Position numbers and translations under genes: made by a program. A DNA stretch of 7,429 bases. It comes from Bacteroidota bacterium. Lineage in GTDB: Bacteria > Bacteroidota > Rhodothermia > Rhodothermales > UBA10348. The stretch lies in contig SMXL01000103.1 in the NCBI GenBank assembly GCA_004356385.1, forward strand, positions 1 through 7,429, given 5' to 3'. Below the pieces are notes generated by a model that was not told the DNA's origin, did not search any database, and worked only from the letters and a program-made list of their open reading frames with translations. Below, one piece after another: positions 1 to 7,094 of the stretch (positions are counted from its first letter, which is position 1; each line of letters opens with the position of its first letter).

Positions 1-351
1 ATACTAGGAGACGGCCCGTGGTCGAATGGCCTTTCGTTTACGACGGCGGGTGGAATTGCCATTGAACGAATCGGTGGCGAAATACCGGTCGAATTCGAGC
101 TCTATCCGAGCTATCCGAATCCCTTCAATCCCGAGACCACGATCCAATTCGACATTGCCCAGCAATCGAATGTTCGACTCGTGATTTACGATGCATTGGG
201 TCGCGAAGTGGACGTATTGGTTTCGGAGCAGCTTACTGCAGGGCGCTACGAGTATAATTGGAATGCCAGTAGGCAACCGAGCGGTCTCTTCTTGTACCGG
301 CTCGAAGCCGGCGCTTTTTCCAAAACGGGTCGGATGTTGTTGGTTAAATGA
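1..351 (+). CDS. C-terminal end of a secreted protein with a T9SS type A sorting domain (5' partial)
   Basis: The reading frame is open from base 1 to a TGA at 349-351, giving 116 codons with no start inside the window, so the gene begins upstream. From about residue 31 it reads EFELYPSYPNPFNPETTI. This is the YPNPFNPxT signature that opens the type A C-terminal sorting domain of T9SS cargo. The body of that domain follows, with alternating beta strands (RLVIYDALGREV) and a tyrosine/tryptophan turn (YEYNWNA). It ends with the usual SGLFLYRLEAG...TGRMLLVK tail. In known systems this domain takes the protein across the outer membrane through the type IX machinery, then is removed or used for surface attachment. 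The function of the cargo cannot be told, because its catalytic or structural part lies upstream. The gene converges on the permease, whose stop lies 36 bp away. I am confident of the sorting domain and have no evidence for the rest. Confidence 0.88.
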   Translation: MLGDGPWSNGLSFTTAGGIAIERIGGEIPVEFELYPSYPNPFNPETTIQFDIAQQSNVRLVIYDALGREVDVLVSEQLTAGRYEYNWNASRQPSGLFLYRLEAGAFSKTGRMLLVK

Positions 352-380
352 TCGGCCTTCATTCGAGGCTCCGGATCATT
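347..380. terminator. Candidate bidirectional terminator hairpin between convergent genes
   Basis: Bases 347-358 (AATGATCGGCCT) can pair with 366-380, leaving a 7-base loop. Twelve base pairs form, with a two-base bulge (369-370) and a one-base bulge (373). The hairpin overlaps the stop codon of the T9SS cargo gene and fills most of the 36-bp gap before the permease stop. That is where a shared terminator would be expected. There is no clear T tract on either side, so an intrinsic terminator is not certain. Confidence 0.35.
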
Positions 381-387
381 GCTCGAA

Positions 388-2835
388 TTACTCGTACCTA
401 AGGCAGTCAATCGGGTTCGCTGAAGCTGCTTTTGCACTTTTGTAGCTCACCGTGAGAACGGCAATTGCAAACGCAATTGCGGCTCCAAGTATTAGCGTCC
501 AGATACCGATTTCCGTTCGATACGCGAACGTATCCAGCCAGCGATTCATCCCGATCCAGGCCACTGGCCAAGCAATCAGATTTGCCAGCAGTACCCATTT
601 TGAGAAATCCTTGGAAAGAAGAACGAGCACACTCGGAAGCGACGCCCCCAGTGTTTTTCTGAGTCCGATCTCCTTTGTCCGCTGTTCCGCAACGAAAGAG
701 GCCAGCCCGAATAGTCCGAGTGATGCAATAAAAATGGCAAGCATAGAAAAGAGTAGAAAGATTTTGCTCAGACGCTGCTCGGTAGCGTATTGAGAATCAA
801 TAGACTCGTCGAGGAACGAATACTCGAACGGCGCTTCCGGTGCAACGGCCTTCCATTCCGACTCGATCGTCGCTAGTAGCTCGTCGAGATTTCCTGTTTC
901 CAATCGCGCCACGACGTAGGAATCTGGAATCTGGTATGATCTCGAATCTTCGTGAAAAAGCGCGAACGGGACAATGGGCTGAGCAAGACTTAAAAAATGA
1001 AAATCCTTGAGCACTCCGACCACCGTATAGGTCCCCCGGCTCGGATACGTGATCGTCTTTCCGATCGGATCATCCCAACCGAATTGTTTCACGGCGCTCT
1101 CGTTTAGTAGAACATTACTCGAGTCCGCAAAATCCTCGCTGAATGGCCTTCCGGCAATCACTTCTAGATGTAGGGTTTGCACGTAATAATCGTCCGTCAT
1201 GTATGAAACAAGATCAAAAAGCTCGTCGTCATGCCCTTCGGCTTTATAGTAGTCTCCAAAGCCCCAGTTGGGTGGTGTTCCTGTGGTTAGGCTCGCCGCG
1301 ACTACTCCCGAACGCTTGATCAGGTTATTTCTAAACGTTTCCCGATTCGACCCGAGTCGATCATTCAGATTCGAGATGATTACCACGCCTTCCTCGTCGA
1401 ATCCCATATCTGCAGAGGCAAAAAAGCGCATCTGCCCCTGCACAACGAGCGTAGCAATGATGAGGGCGATGGATATTGAAAACTGAAGGACGACCAGGCT
1501 ATTTCGTAGACTGAGACTCTTCCCTTTGGAAACGAATTTCCCTTTGAGAACCTCGATGGGTTTGAATGCCGAGAGATAAAAAGCAGGATAACTTCCGGCC
1601 AGGATTCCAACCGAAATACTCAGCGCGATGAGCGCGAGAGGTAGCCACGTAGGCTCGAATAAACTCACGTCCAATTCCCGACCTGCAAGCGCTTCGAAAG
1701 GTCCAAGGAAGACGGACGTCATCGCAACGGCGACGACCAGCGCGATCAAGCTGAATAATACAGCCTCGGCAAGAAACTGCGCCATTAGGCTTCTTCGTTC
1801 CGAGCCCAACACTTTGCGGATACCAATTTCCCTTGCTCGAAGCGCAGACCGTGCAGTGGAGAGATTCATGAAATTGATGCACGCGATGAGCAGAATGAAA
1901 ACAGCCACGATTGAGAAAATCGACAGATAGGTATTGTTGCCAAGGGGGCCGAGTCGGTTGCCAATCTGACTGGATCCCAGATACACATCTGAAAGTGGTT
2001 GAAAAACGAATTTCCAGCGCCCGCCGTTCGCAAGGAGCTCGTCATAGGAGAAGCCAACCCGTTCGAATGCTGCGGGTGCATGCACCGCCACCATATCGAC
2101 GACATTCGCCTCCAGTTCATCCACCGAACTTCCTGGTGCGAGCCTTGCATAGGTGACCATCTGCATCCAGATCCAACTCCAATCAAAGAAGGCCACCTGC
2201 GGGTGAGATGACATGGATGTCAATAGGTCGAACTGAATGTGAGAATTCGCAGGAGGGTCCTCGACGACGCCGGTGACCGTGAAGAGCTGAGAATAGGCGC
2301 TCCCAAGAAATTCGCCGTCTTCACCGATCAGGATTGATTTGCCGATGGGGGACTCGGCGCCGAAATATTTCTCGGCGGTAGTCTGTGTCAGGACAACACT
2401 TCCAGGGCTCTGAAGGACCAATTCGGTAGCACCTGCCACGAGCGAGAAGTCAAAGAACTCGAAAAATCCCGGATCGACGGCTCGTATTCGATTTTCTACG
2501 AAAAACCGGTCGTCTTTTCGAACGACCATCGGCGAGACGGGGTAAAGACGCATCACCGATTTGACTTCAGGAAAACCTTCAACCAGACGAGCCGCCAACG
2601 GGGGAGGGGTCCCCGAGCCGATCCCCTCGGTTTCCTGCCAGTTGTAGTCCCAGTTGATCCGATGAATCTGATCGGGGGCCGAGTGGAATTGGTCAAAGCC
2701 CCGCTCGCTTGCCACGTAAGCGAAAATCAAGAGACAACTGGCAAACCCGATCGCGAGCCCGAGAATATTGATCGAGGCGTGGCCCTTGTGTCTACGAATC
2801 GTTCGAAGAGTGAGTACCAGATAGTTATTGAGCAT
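388..2835 (-). CDS. ABC transporter permease, duplicated MacB/FtsX type, 815 aa
   Basis: This is an inner-membrane permease of the type VII ABC superfamily (MacB/LolC/FtsX). It has two copies of the MacB periplasmic core plus FtsX domain, the usual long form in Bacteroidota. The start LNNYLVLTLRTIRRHKG followed by INILGLAIG is the family's typical N-terminus and supports the ATG at 2835. Predicted membrane segments lie near residues 22-42, 303-325, 355-378, 397-420, 445-466, 690-712, 744-765 and 776-797. Extracytoplasmic domains span about 43-300 and 467-690. The coupling motif appears twice, as AREIGIRKVLG (334-344) and TKEIGLRKTLG (720-730). The periplasmic halves also repeat each other, as SPIGKSI and DPIGKTI show. 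The C-terminus ANPIDCLRYE matches the family tail. Such permeases work with a separate ATPase in efflux, lipoprotein handling or mechanotransmission; no ATPase gene is present here, and the substrate is unknown. The gene lies 74 bp downstream of the kinase on the same strand. Confidence 0.95.
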   Translation of the reverse strand: MLNNYLVLTLRTIRRHKGHASINILGLAIGFASCLLIFAYVASERGFDQFHSAPDQIHRINWDYNWQETEGIGSGTPPPLAARLVEGFPEVKSVMRLYPVSPMVVRKDDRFFVENRIRAVDPGFFEFFDFSLVAGATELVLQSPGSVVLTQTTAEKYFGAESPIGKSILIGEDGEFLGSAYSQLFTVTGVVEDPPANSHIQFDLLTSMSSHPQVAFFDWSWIWMQMVTYARLAPGSSVDELEANVVDMVAVHAPAAFERVGFSYDELLANGGRWKFVFQPLSDVYLGSSQIGNRLGPLGNNTYLSIFSIVAVFILLIACINFMNLSTARSALRAREIGIRKVLGSERRSLMAQFLAEAVLFSLIALVVAVAMTSVFLGPFEALAGRELDVSLFEPTWLPLALIALSISVGILAGSYPAFYLSAFKPIEVLKGKFVSKGKSLSLRNSLVVLQFSISIALIIATLVVQGQMRFFASADMGFDEEGVVIISNLNDRLGSNRETFRNNLIKRSGVVAASLTTGTPPNWGFGDYYKAEGHDDELFDLVSYMTDDYYVQTLHLEVIAGRPFSEDFADSSNVLLNESAVKQFGWDDPIGKTITYPSRGTYTVVGVLKDFHFLSLAQPIVPFALFHEDSRSYQIPDSYVVARLETGNLDELLATIESEWKAVAPEAPFEYSFLDESIDSQYATEQRLSKIFLLFSMLAIFIASLGLFGLASFVAEQRTKEIGLRKTLGASLPSVLVLLSKDFSKWVLLANLIAWPVAWIGMNRWLDTFAYRTEIGIWTLILGAAIAFAIAVLTVSYKSAKAASANPIDCLRYE

Positions 2836-2853
2836 GGTCGGCGTTGGGTCTAC

Positions 2854-2883
2854 GGCAGATCGAGCCTCTTATTCGATCTCGCC
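2854..2883 (-). other. Hairpin in the kinase-permease spacer
   Basis: AGATCGA (2857-2863) and TCGATCT (2873-2879) form a perfect 7-bp inverted repeat around a 9-base loop. GGC (2854-2856) and GCC (2881-2883) extend the stem to 10 bp with one bulged base at 2880. On the transcribed strand it begins 26 bases after the kinase stop and ends 18 bases before the permease ATG. No T tract follows it. It could be a partial terminator or attenuator, a 3'-end stabilising structure between two cistrons, or a structure that tunes translation of the permease. The sequence does not decide among these. Confidence 0.4.
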
Positions 2884-2909
2884 TCAACCGAGTTGCGCTC
2901 GACACGGAG

Positions 2910-5498
2910 TTAATCGATCACTAAATCCACTTCCCAAAGATCGCCCGTTCGCTCCAGGAATACTCCATAAAACGTCTCGCCGTCGGTATCGGCGTTATAC
3001 AGAACGTATGGCGCATCTCTCAAGTCTGAAAGTTTCCTGGCCGAACCATCGAGAACCGAAACTTCCCACAAGTCAACTTGCTCAGTATTGGCTGCGTCCG
3101 CCGCGCAAATATAAATTCGGCTTCCGTCTTCAGACCATTTCAGCGGCCAGGCTCGGGTCCAACCATGATTCGTCACCTGATTGAGGGGTCCTCCAAGCGC
3201 CGAAACCGTGTACACCTCAAAATTTCCAGTGATGGAAGACGAGAAAGTGATTTGAGATCCGTCCGGAGACCACATTGGATACCACCATAATAGTCCTGTG
3301 TCCGTCACCTGTCGCAACTCACCCCCATCACTATTCATTATCCAGACATCAATTTGTTCAGTGCGATCAGACTTAAACGCTATGTGTGTCTCGTCGGGAG
3401 ACCAGGACGGTGTATAGTCTTCGGCGGGGTGGTCGTCAACTTGAACCAATTCACCGCCTTCTACTTGAATCATCCATATATCCCTATTCCCTGCACGCAG
3501 TGAATGAAACAAAATCTTACTTGCATCCGCCGACCAATTCGGAGCCCAGTCATGCGCCGGATCAGACGTGACGCGAGATAAATCACTTCCATCCGAGCGT
3601 ATCCTCCATATGTCAGAATTTCCGCTTCTATATGAATCAAAGGCCAGCCACTCTCCGTCTGGCGAAAGGTCCATGAATTCTATGAAGAAGTTTCCATCCG
3701 TCAATTGCGTGGCGTTATCGAAGGTCATTTCAGACTCGGTAATCGGTATAGACCAGAGATTCATTCGCTCCGACAGGGTGGCATATGCGATCTTCCCTCC
3801 ATCGGGTGTCAGAGAAAACGAGCCAATATTTGCGCCAACAGTCAGTGGATTCGGTTCTCCATCGGGGTTTCCGTCGAAGTCGAGAGGCTGGTACCAGAGG
3901 TCCAGGGTTCCGGACCGATCACTAATGAAATAAAGCCCCCGTTCGTCTGGCGTCAGAACCGGATTCTTATTGTGACTCTTACCGTCGGTGAGTCGCATCG
4001 GAGACGTACCATCAAGATTCATCGCCCAGATTTCCGAGGTGGTTCGTCCTGATCCCGCCTCAATCGTTATCATTAATCGGTTGCTGTCATTATACCATCC
4101 CAGGTCGCTGACTTGGCGAAACGAGGCAGCGGTGGGTAGAATTACTCGTTGTAATGGACCTCCGCCCGATGGAATGGCAATGACATCGCGCGATAGAGCG
4201 AACGCGATACGCTCTCCATCTGGAGACCAACTGAGCGACGATTCCATTAGCAATTCTGGCAGCATGGATGAAATCTGTTCCGGCGGTCCACCAGAAACAG
4301 ACAGCACAAAAATTCCGCCGTCACTGCGATCGGAGAAAAAGGCTATTGATTTTCCGCCGGGCGACCAAGTAGGATAGCCGTCGAATCCGGGATGATCCTC
4401 GGTCAGATTGATATCCACCTGCGTCGAAACACGGTGCAACCAGACATCGAAATTTCCGGCTGTATCCGACATGTATGCGACCTGGGTGCCGTCTGGTGAC
4501 CATACTGGCCTGGCTTCCAATCCCGGTAGACCAGTCAGTGGCCTCGTGGCCGAAATGGTCGGTGTTTTGATACCTTCTGTGGTCTGTTTCAGAACGAGAA
4601 AAGCAATAACAAGGACGAGTGCGAGTCCGACTACCCCAAGCACGATGACGCGAGTGTTAGAAGCGGGTTCAGCAGCGATGGTGTGAACACCACTTAATGA
4701 CTCAACATCAGACAGAAAATTGTCAGCTGCCTGGTATCTCTCATTCGGATTTTTTGCCAGACACTTCTTGACAATGCGTTCTTGGGCTGGAGTTACTCCT
4801 TCTCTCTTCTCAACTAAAGACGGAGCGTCTTCATTCAGGATGGAGTAAATAATTGCCTGATCGTAGGTACCTCGAAAAGGCCGTTCTCCTGCAATCATCT
4901 CGTATAATAGCGTTCCAAGTGCCCAGATATCTGCCCGATGATCAACGGATTCACCTCTGCTTTGCTCGGGAGACATATAAGCAACCGTTCCAAGCGTACT
5001 GTTCTGCTTCGTGATGACGGATTGTCCCTCGGACTTCGCGAGGCCAAAATCGACAATCTTCGCAACCCCGCGATCCGTGATGATCACATTTCCGGGTTTG
5101 ATATCTCGGTGGACGATCCCTGCTTCGTGAGCCCGCGCCAATCCATGCGCCACCTGGCGTGCGTAGTCGAACGCGGTCAGTATGTCTATTTCACCCGACT
5201 CAATGATTGCATTTAGAGGCCGTCCATCATAGAACGCCATCGCAATGAACATCTGTCCGTCATCGGTTTTCCCGATGTCGTAAATCGTGCAGATGTTCGG
5301 ATGATCAAGTGCGGACGCGGACTGCGCCTCGCGGACAAAGCGTTTTTGGTCTTCCTCACTGGATCCGAGTTGCGTTGGCAAGAACTTGAGGGCGACGAGT
5401 CGGTCAAGCTTCGTATCGCGCGCCTTGTAAACCACGCCCATGCCGCCGCTTCCCAACTCGGAAAGGATTTCGTAATGGGTAAAGTTTTTTCCTATCAT
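2910..5498 (-). CDS. Membrane serine/threonine protein kinase with C-terminal PD40 beta-propeller repeats, 862 aa
   Basis: The N-terminal 270 residues form a complete Hanks-type (PknB-like) kinase. It has the glycine loop GSGGMG (16-21), the ATP lysine K38 in VALKF and the helix-C glutamate E57. The catalytic loop HRDIKPGN has D132 and N137. The metal-binding DFG is at 150-152, and an activation loop with several Ser/Thr ends at YMSPEQ (174-179). All catalytic residues are present, so it should be active. A single membrane segment spans about 284-303. It should place the remaining 559 residues outside the cytoplasm. That region carries regularly spaced WSPDG-type motifs (W333, W378, W424, W468, L515, L563, L611, W655, W699, W743, W788 and a degenerate copy near 836). 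These mark TolB/PD40 propeller blades. The likely role is sensing or scaffolding outside the membrane coupled to protein phosphorylation inside; the ligand is unknown. The ATG at 5498 opens directly into GKNFTHYEILSELG, the usual kinase start; there is no clear Shine-Dalgarno. The permease follows downstream. Confidence 0.96.
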   Translation of the reverse strand: MIGKNFTHYEILSELGSGGMGVVYKARDTKLDRLVALKFLPTQLGSSEEDQKRFVREAQSASALDHPNICTIYDIGKTDDGQMFIAMAFYDGRPLNAIIESGEIDILTAFDYARQVAHGLARAHEAGIVHRDIKPGNVIITDRGVAKIVDFGLAKSEGQSVITKQNSTLGTVAYMSPEQSRGESVDHRADIWALGTLLYEMIAGERPFRGTYDQAIIYSILNEDAPSLVEKREGVTPAQERIVKKCLAKNPNERYQAADNFLSDVESLSGVHTIAAEPASNTRVIVLGVVGLALVLVIAFLVLKQTTEGIKTPTISATRPLTGLPGLEARPVWSPDGTQVAYMSDTAGNFDVWLHRVSTQVDINLTEDHPGFDGYPTWSPGGKSIAFFSDRSDGGIFVLSVSGGPPEQISSMLPELLMESSLSWSPDGERIAFALSRDVIAIPSGGGPLQRVILPTAASFRQVSDLGWYNDSNRLMITIEAGSGRTTSEIWAMNLDGTSPMRLTDGKSHNKNPVLTPDERGLYFISDRSGTLDLWYQPLDFDGNPDGEPNPLTVGANIGSFSLTPDGGKIAYATLSERMNLWSIPITESEMTFDNATQLTDGNFFIEFMDLSPDGEWLAFDSYRSGNSDIWRIRSDGSDLSRVTSDPAHDWAPNWSADASKILFHSLRAGNRDIWMIQVEGGELVQVDDHPAEDYTPSWSPDETHIAFKSDRTEQIDVWIMNSDGGELRQVTDTGLLWWYPMWSPDGSQITFSSSITGNFEVYTVSALGGPLNQVTNHGWTRAWPLKWSEDGSRIYICAADAANTEQVDLWEVSVLDGSARKLSDLRDAPYVLYNADTDGETFYGVFLERTGDLWEVDLVID

Positions 5499-5539
5499 GA
5501 CCGTTCGCCGCTTGGAATACTGGACTGATCATTTACTTT

Positions 5540-5564
5540 CGTCATTATATACGGATTATTGACG
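5540..5564. promoter_or_regulatory. Operator-like inverted repeat CGTCA-N15-TGACG in the divergent region
   Basis: CGTCA at 5540-5544 and TGACG at 5560-5564 form an inverted repeat whose half-sites are 20 bp apart centre to centre, about two helical turns. It overlaps the candidate -10 of the kinase on the minus strand and the candidate -35 of the DinB gene on the plus strand. A dimeric repressor bound here could therefore affect both. The half-sites are only 5 bp, so chance is a real alternative. Confidence 0.25.
5544..5549 (-). promoter_or_regulatory. Candidate -10 element for the kinase gene
   Basis: The minus strand reads TATAAT exactly at these bases, 46 bases upstream of the kinase ATG. 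No good -35 hexamer lies 16-18 bases further upstream. Primary sigma consensus sequences in Bacteroidota differ from the E. coli pattern, so this is only a candidate. Confidence 0.3.
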
Positions 5565-5588
5565 TGCTGATCGAGTCTGTCAGAAAAT
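5559..5588 (+). promoter_or_regulatory. Candidate promoter for the DinB/NTF2 pair
   Basis: TTGACG (5559-5564) matches five of six bases of a -35 box. It is followed after 18 bases by GAAAAT (5583-5588), which matches four of six bases of a -10 box. A start of transcription about 7 bases on would leave a leader of roughly a dozen bases before the DinB ATG. The -10 match is weak and the sigma preference of this lineage is unknown. Confidence 0.25.
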
Positions 5589-5607
5589 CTAAACTCATCA
5601 CTTCTTT

Positions 5608-6105
5608 ATGAGCGTTCTTCTTGACGATATCCTGATCTTTCTGGTTCGCGATTTGGAGGCGCTGGCAAGAGAGCTGGGGCTGTTTCCTTCTGAAGACATG
5701 ATCTGGGAAACGCCTGCGGGGATCACTAATCCAGCCGGAACACTCGCGATGCATGCATGCGGAAATCTTAGGCACTATATCGGTGCCGTGTTGGCTGATT
5801 CCGGCTATGTCCGGGATCGCCCAGCGGAATTCGAAACACGGGGGCTTTCCAGGGAAGAACTCGTTGCGGAAATCAACAGAACATTGGAAGACTTGAGAGA
5901 AGCTCTTCCTTCGTTGGACCCTTCCGTCTTGGACACTCCGTTCGGGGAGACCGTCGGAGGTATAACTCTTCCGACGCGCCGTTTCCTGATTCATCTCTGC
6001 ACGCACCTTTCCTTTCATGTCGGCCAGGTTGGGTATCTGCGCCGACTCATGACGGGTGAAAACACCGGATCCGGAGCTGTGTCCGTTCAACCACTTGCGA
6101 TTTAG
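5608..6105 (+). CDS. DinB-family metal-binding protein, 165 aa
   Basis: This is a small, probably cytoplasmic four-helix-bundle protein of the DinB/YfiT-like superfamily. Members usually bind a divalent metal through three histidines, and characterised ones include thiol S-transferases such as bacillithiol transferases. Here the candidate ligands are H49 in AMHACGNLRHYIG and the pair H133 and H137 in HLSFHVGQVGYLRRL, the familiar HxxxHxGQ end of the family. H56 and H129 are nearby histidines. The length (165 residues) is normal for the family, and there is no signal peptide or membrane segment. The ATG at 5608 is the first in frame after the intergenic region; no Shine-Dalgarno is visible upstream. 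The gene is divergent from the kinase and 19 bp upstream of the NTF2-like lipoprotein, so the two are probably co-transcribed. The substrate is unknown; DNA-damage induction, as for the namesake, should not be assumed. Confidence 0.9.
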   Translation: MSVLLDDILIFLVRDLEALARELGLFPSEDMIWETPAGITNPAGTLAMHACGNLRHYIGAVLADSGYVRDRPAEFETRGLSREELVAEINRTLEDLREALPSLDPSVLDTPFGETVGGITLPTRRFLIHLCTHLSFHVGQVGYLRRLMTGENTGSGAVSVQPLAI

Positions 6106-6124
6106 TTAAAGCTCGAGAAAAATC

Positions 6125-6646
6125 ATGTTCACATTTCGGTGTACCACCTTTCTTCTTTTGGTAACCATCGTTCTGTCGGCCTGCCGTGAACAGGAAACGC
6201 CGTTCGATCCGGAAGCTGTAGAGAACGAAGTTTTGGCCACGCTCCGTGAGTATGCATCGGTGGCGAATTCAGGTGACATCGATGCTGCGCTCGGCTTTTA
6301 TATTCAGGATTCACGCTTCAGATGGGTCGAAGATGGGGTGATTCGATACACGTCGTACGCTGATCTTGAGCAGGCAATCAGGAGTTTTGCTGCATTTGGA
6401 AGCTTCCGTACGGAGTACGAAGATCCGTACGTGAACGCCCTGACTGCTGACCATGCCCAGTTATTCACGTCGTTTAAAACAACGGTCGGTGATGGTGGTA
6501 AAGGTGACGCCGCGGACGCCGGCAACGGCGAAACCGGCGGGTTCAGCTATTCCGGTGCAGTCACGATGAATCTCGTCCGAACCGAGACCGGGTGGAAAAT
6601 AATGGCCGGACACACGTCGACCGCTCGAGAACGTCCGGATTACTAA
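6125..6646 (+). CDS. NTF2/SnoaL-like (DUF4440-type) lipoprotein, 173 aa
   Basis: The N-terminus is a lipoprotein signal peptide: a hydrophobic stretch (residues 9-17) runs into a lipobox LSAC with the lipidated Cys at position 20. The following REQE is an acidic-rich start of the mature protein. The mature part has the cone-shaped NTF2-like layout. Helices come first (VENEVLATLREYASVANSGDIDAA), then FYIQDSRFRWVEDG, then beta strands ending in MNLVRTETGWKIMAGHTS. The GWKI...HxS ending is typical of DUF4440/SnoaL-like proteins. These either bind small molecules or act as isomerases or hydrolases; the exact activity cannot be inferred. A Gly/Asp/Ala-rich stretch (residues 121-139) sits in a turn between two strands where relatives usually have a short loop. 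The gene follows the DinB gene after 19 bp, with GAGAAAAA ahead of the ATG as a weak ribosome site. It converges on the TPR-containing reading frame. Confidence 0.9.
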   Translation: MFTFRCTTFLLLVTIVLSACREQETPFDPEAVENEVLATLREYASVANSGDIDAALGFYIQDSRFRWVEDGVIRYTSYADLEQAIRSFAAFGSFRTEYEDPYVNALTADHAQLFTSFKTTVGDGGKGDAADAGNGETGGFSYSGAVTMNLVRTETGWKIMAGHTSTARERPDY

Positions 6647-6654
6647 CTTCTTGT

Positions 6655-6676
6655 CACGCGGATCGAGGATCTCGTG
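6655..6676. terminator. Weak candidate terminator hairpin between convergent genes
   Basis: CACG (6655-6658) pairs with CGTG (6673-6676) and GATC (6661-6664) with GATC (6668-6671). The loop is 3 bases, and a small internal mismatch joins the two helices. It lies in the 42-bp gap between the NTF2-like gene stop and the convergent TPR frame stop. It is short and lacks a T tract, so it is only a possibility. Confidence 0.22.
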
Positions 6677-6688
6677 GCGATCTGATCG

Positions 6689-7066
6689 TTACGGCCTCAT
6701 TTCGGCCAGCTTTGCTTTCGCCAGTGCATGATCGGGGTCTACCGCTACCGTGCGCTCGTAGGCATCCTTGGCCTCGGCGCTCTGGCCCATAAATCGGTGA
6801 CCTTCACCAAGGTTGTAAAGAGCAGCCGCGACGTTCGGATATGACTCGGCGTTTAACTCAAAGACCTTTAGAGCAAGGGCGGCTTTTCGTTCTCGAAGGA
6901 ATGCGTAGGCAAGCGCAATGGCTTCGCCCACCGTATGGTCAGAGGCGCCTGATACGGTTGCCTTGTAGGCTTTGTATGCTTCTTCCACGGCATCCGCTCC
7001 GCTCGATTCAGCCGCCGTGGTCAGAATATCCGTGAGTGAAATGAGCTTCACTTTCCGAATAAGCAC
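6689..7066 (-). CDS. TPR-containing frame, probable C-terminal part of the frameshifted NHL-TPR gene
   Basis: The frame ends at TAA 6689-6691. Its first possible start is a GTG at 7064-7066, giving 125 residues. Two tetratricopeptide repeats are visible. The first spans about residues 46-78 (VGEAIALAYAFLRERKAALALKV). The second spans about 79-113, with the consensus ALYNLGEGHRFMGQSAEA and the DP turn at 110-111. A short helix ends the protein. TPR pairs act as protein-interaction scaffolds, and tails like this (LNAESYPN, then LGEG) are often appended to secreted enzymes or propellers in FCB bacteria. The frame stays open upstream of the GTG to a TGA at 7109-7111 and there encodes GWGSGQSTEVLIRKVKLISL. 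This reads as the closing strand of an NHL blade. The GTG is therefore probably not a true start, and this part belongs to the gene at 7095-7429. No ribosome site precedes the GTG. A stand-alone small TPR protein is the alternative. Confidence 0.75.
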   Translation of the reverse strand: MLIRKVKLISLTDILTTAAESSGADAVEEAYKAYKATVSGASDHTVGEAIALAYAFLRERKAALALKVFELNAESYPNVAAALYNLGEGHRFMGQSAEAKDAYERTVAVDPDHALAKAKLAEMRP

Positions 7067-7094
7067 CTCTGTAGACTGGCCGCTTCCCCAGCCT

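Noticed and set aside
1499..2211. Several 70-127-codon frames within the permease gene on both strands
   Set aside because: They overlap a gene with full family structure, have Arg/Ser/Cys-rich compositions and show no motifs.
2836..2909. Promoter for the permease within the spacer
   Set aside because: No convincing -35/-10 pair is visible on the minus strand; only the hairpin stands out.
3568..4377. Plus-strand frames of 115-129 codons opposite the kinase propeller region
   Set aside because: Their Pro/Ser/Arg-rich repeats are the antisense reading of the repeated WSPDG codons, not proteins.
3200..4500. Recurrent short DNA motifs (GGAGACCA-like) at roughly 130-145 base intervals, considered as a repeat array
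   Set aside because: They are the reverse complement of the codons for WSPDG in the propeller blades. The interval is the blade length, so this is protein repeat structure and not CRISPR or a DNA repeat element.
5545..6090. 181-codon open frame on the minus strand, longer than the DinB frame opposite it
   Set aside because: It has no recognisable domain and is rich in Arg, Ser and Gln. It lies opposite a frame with a clear DinB histidine pattern (HxxxHxGQ), so it is a shadow.
7064..7066. GTG as a true start of an independent TPR protein
   Set aside because: There is no ribosome site, and the frame continues upstream with residues that complete the propeller blade. A fusion with a frameshift explains it better, though I could not exclude a separate gene.
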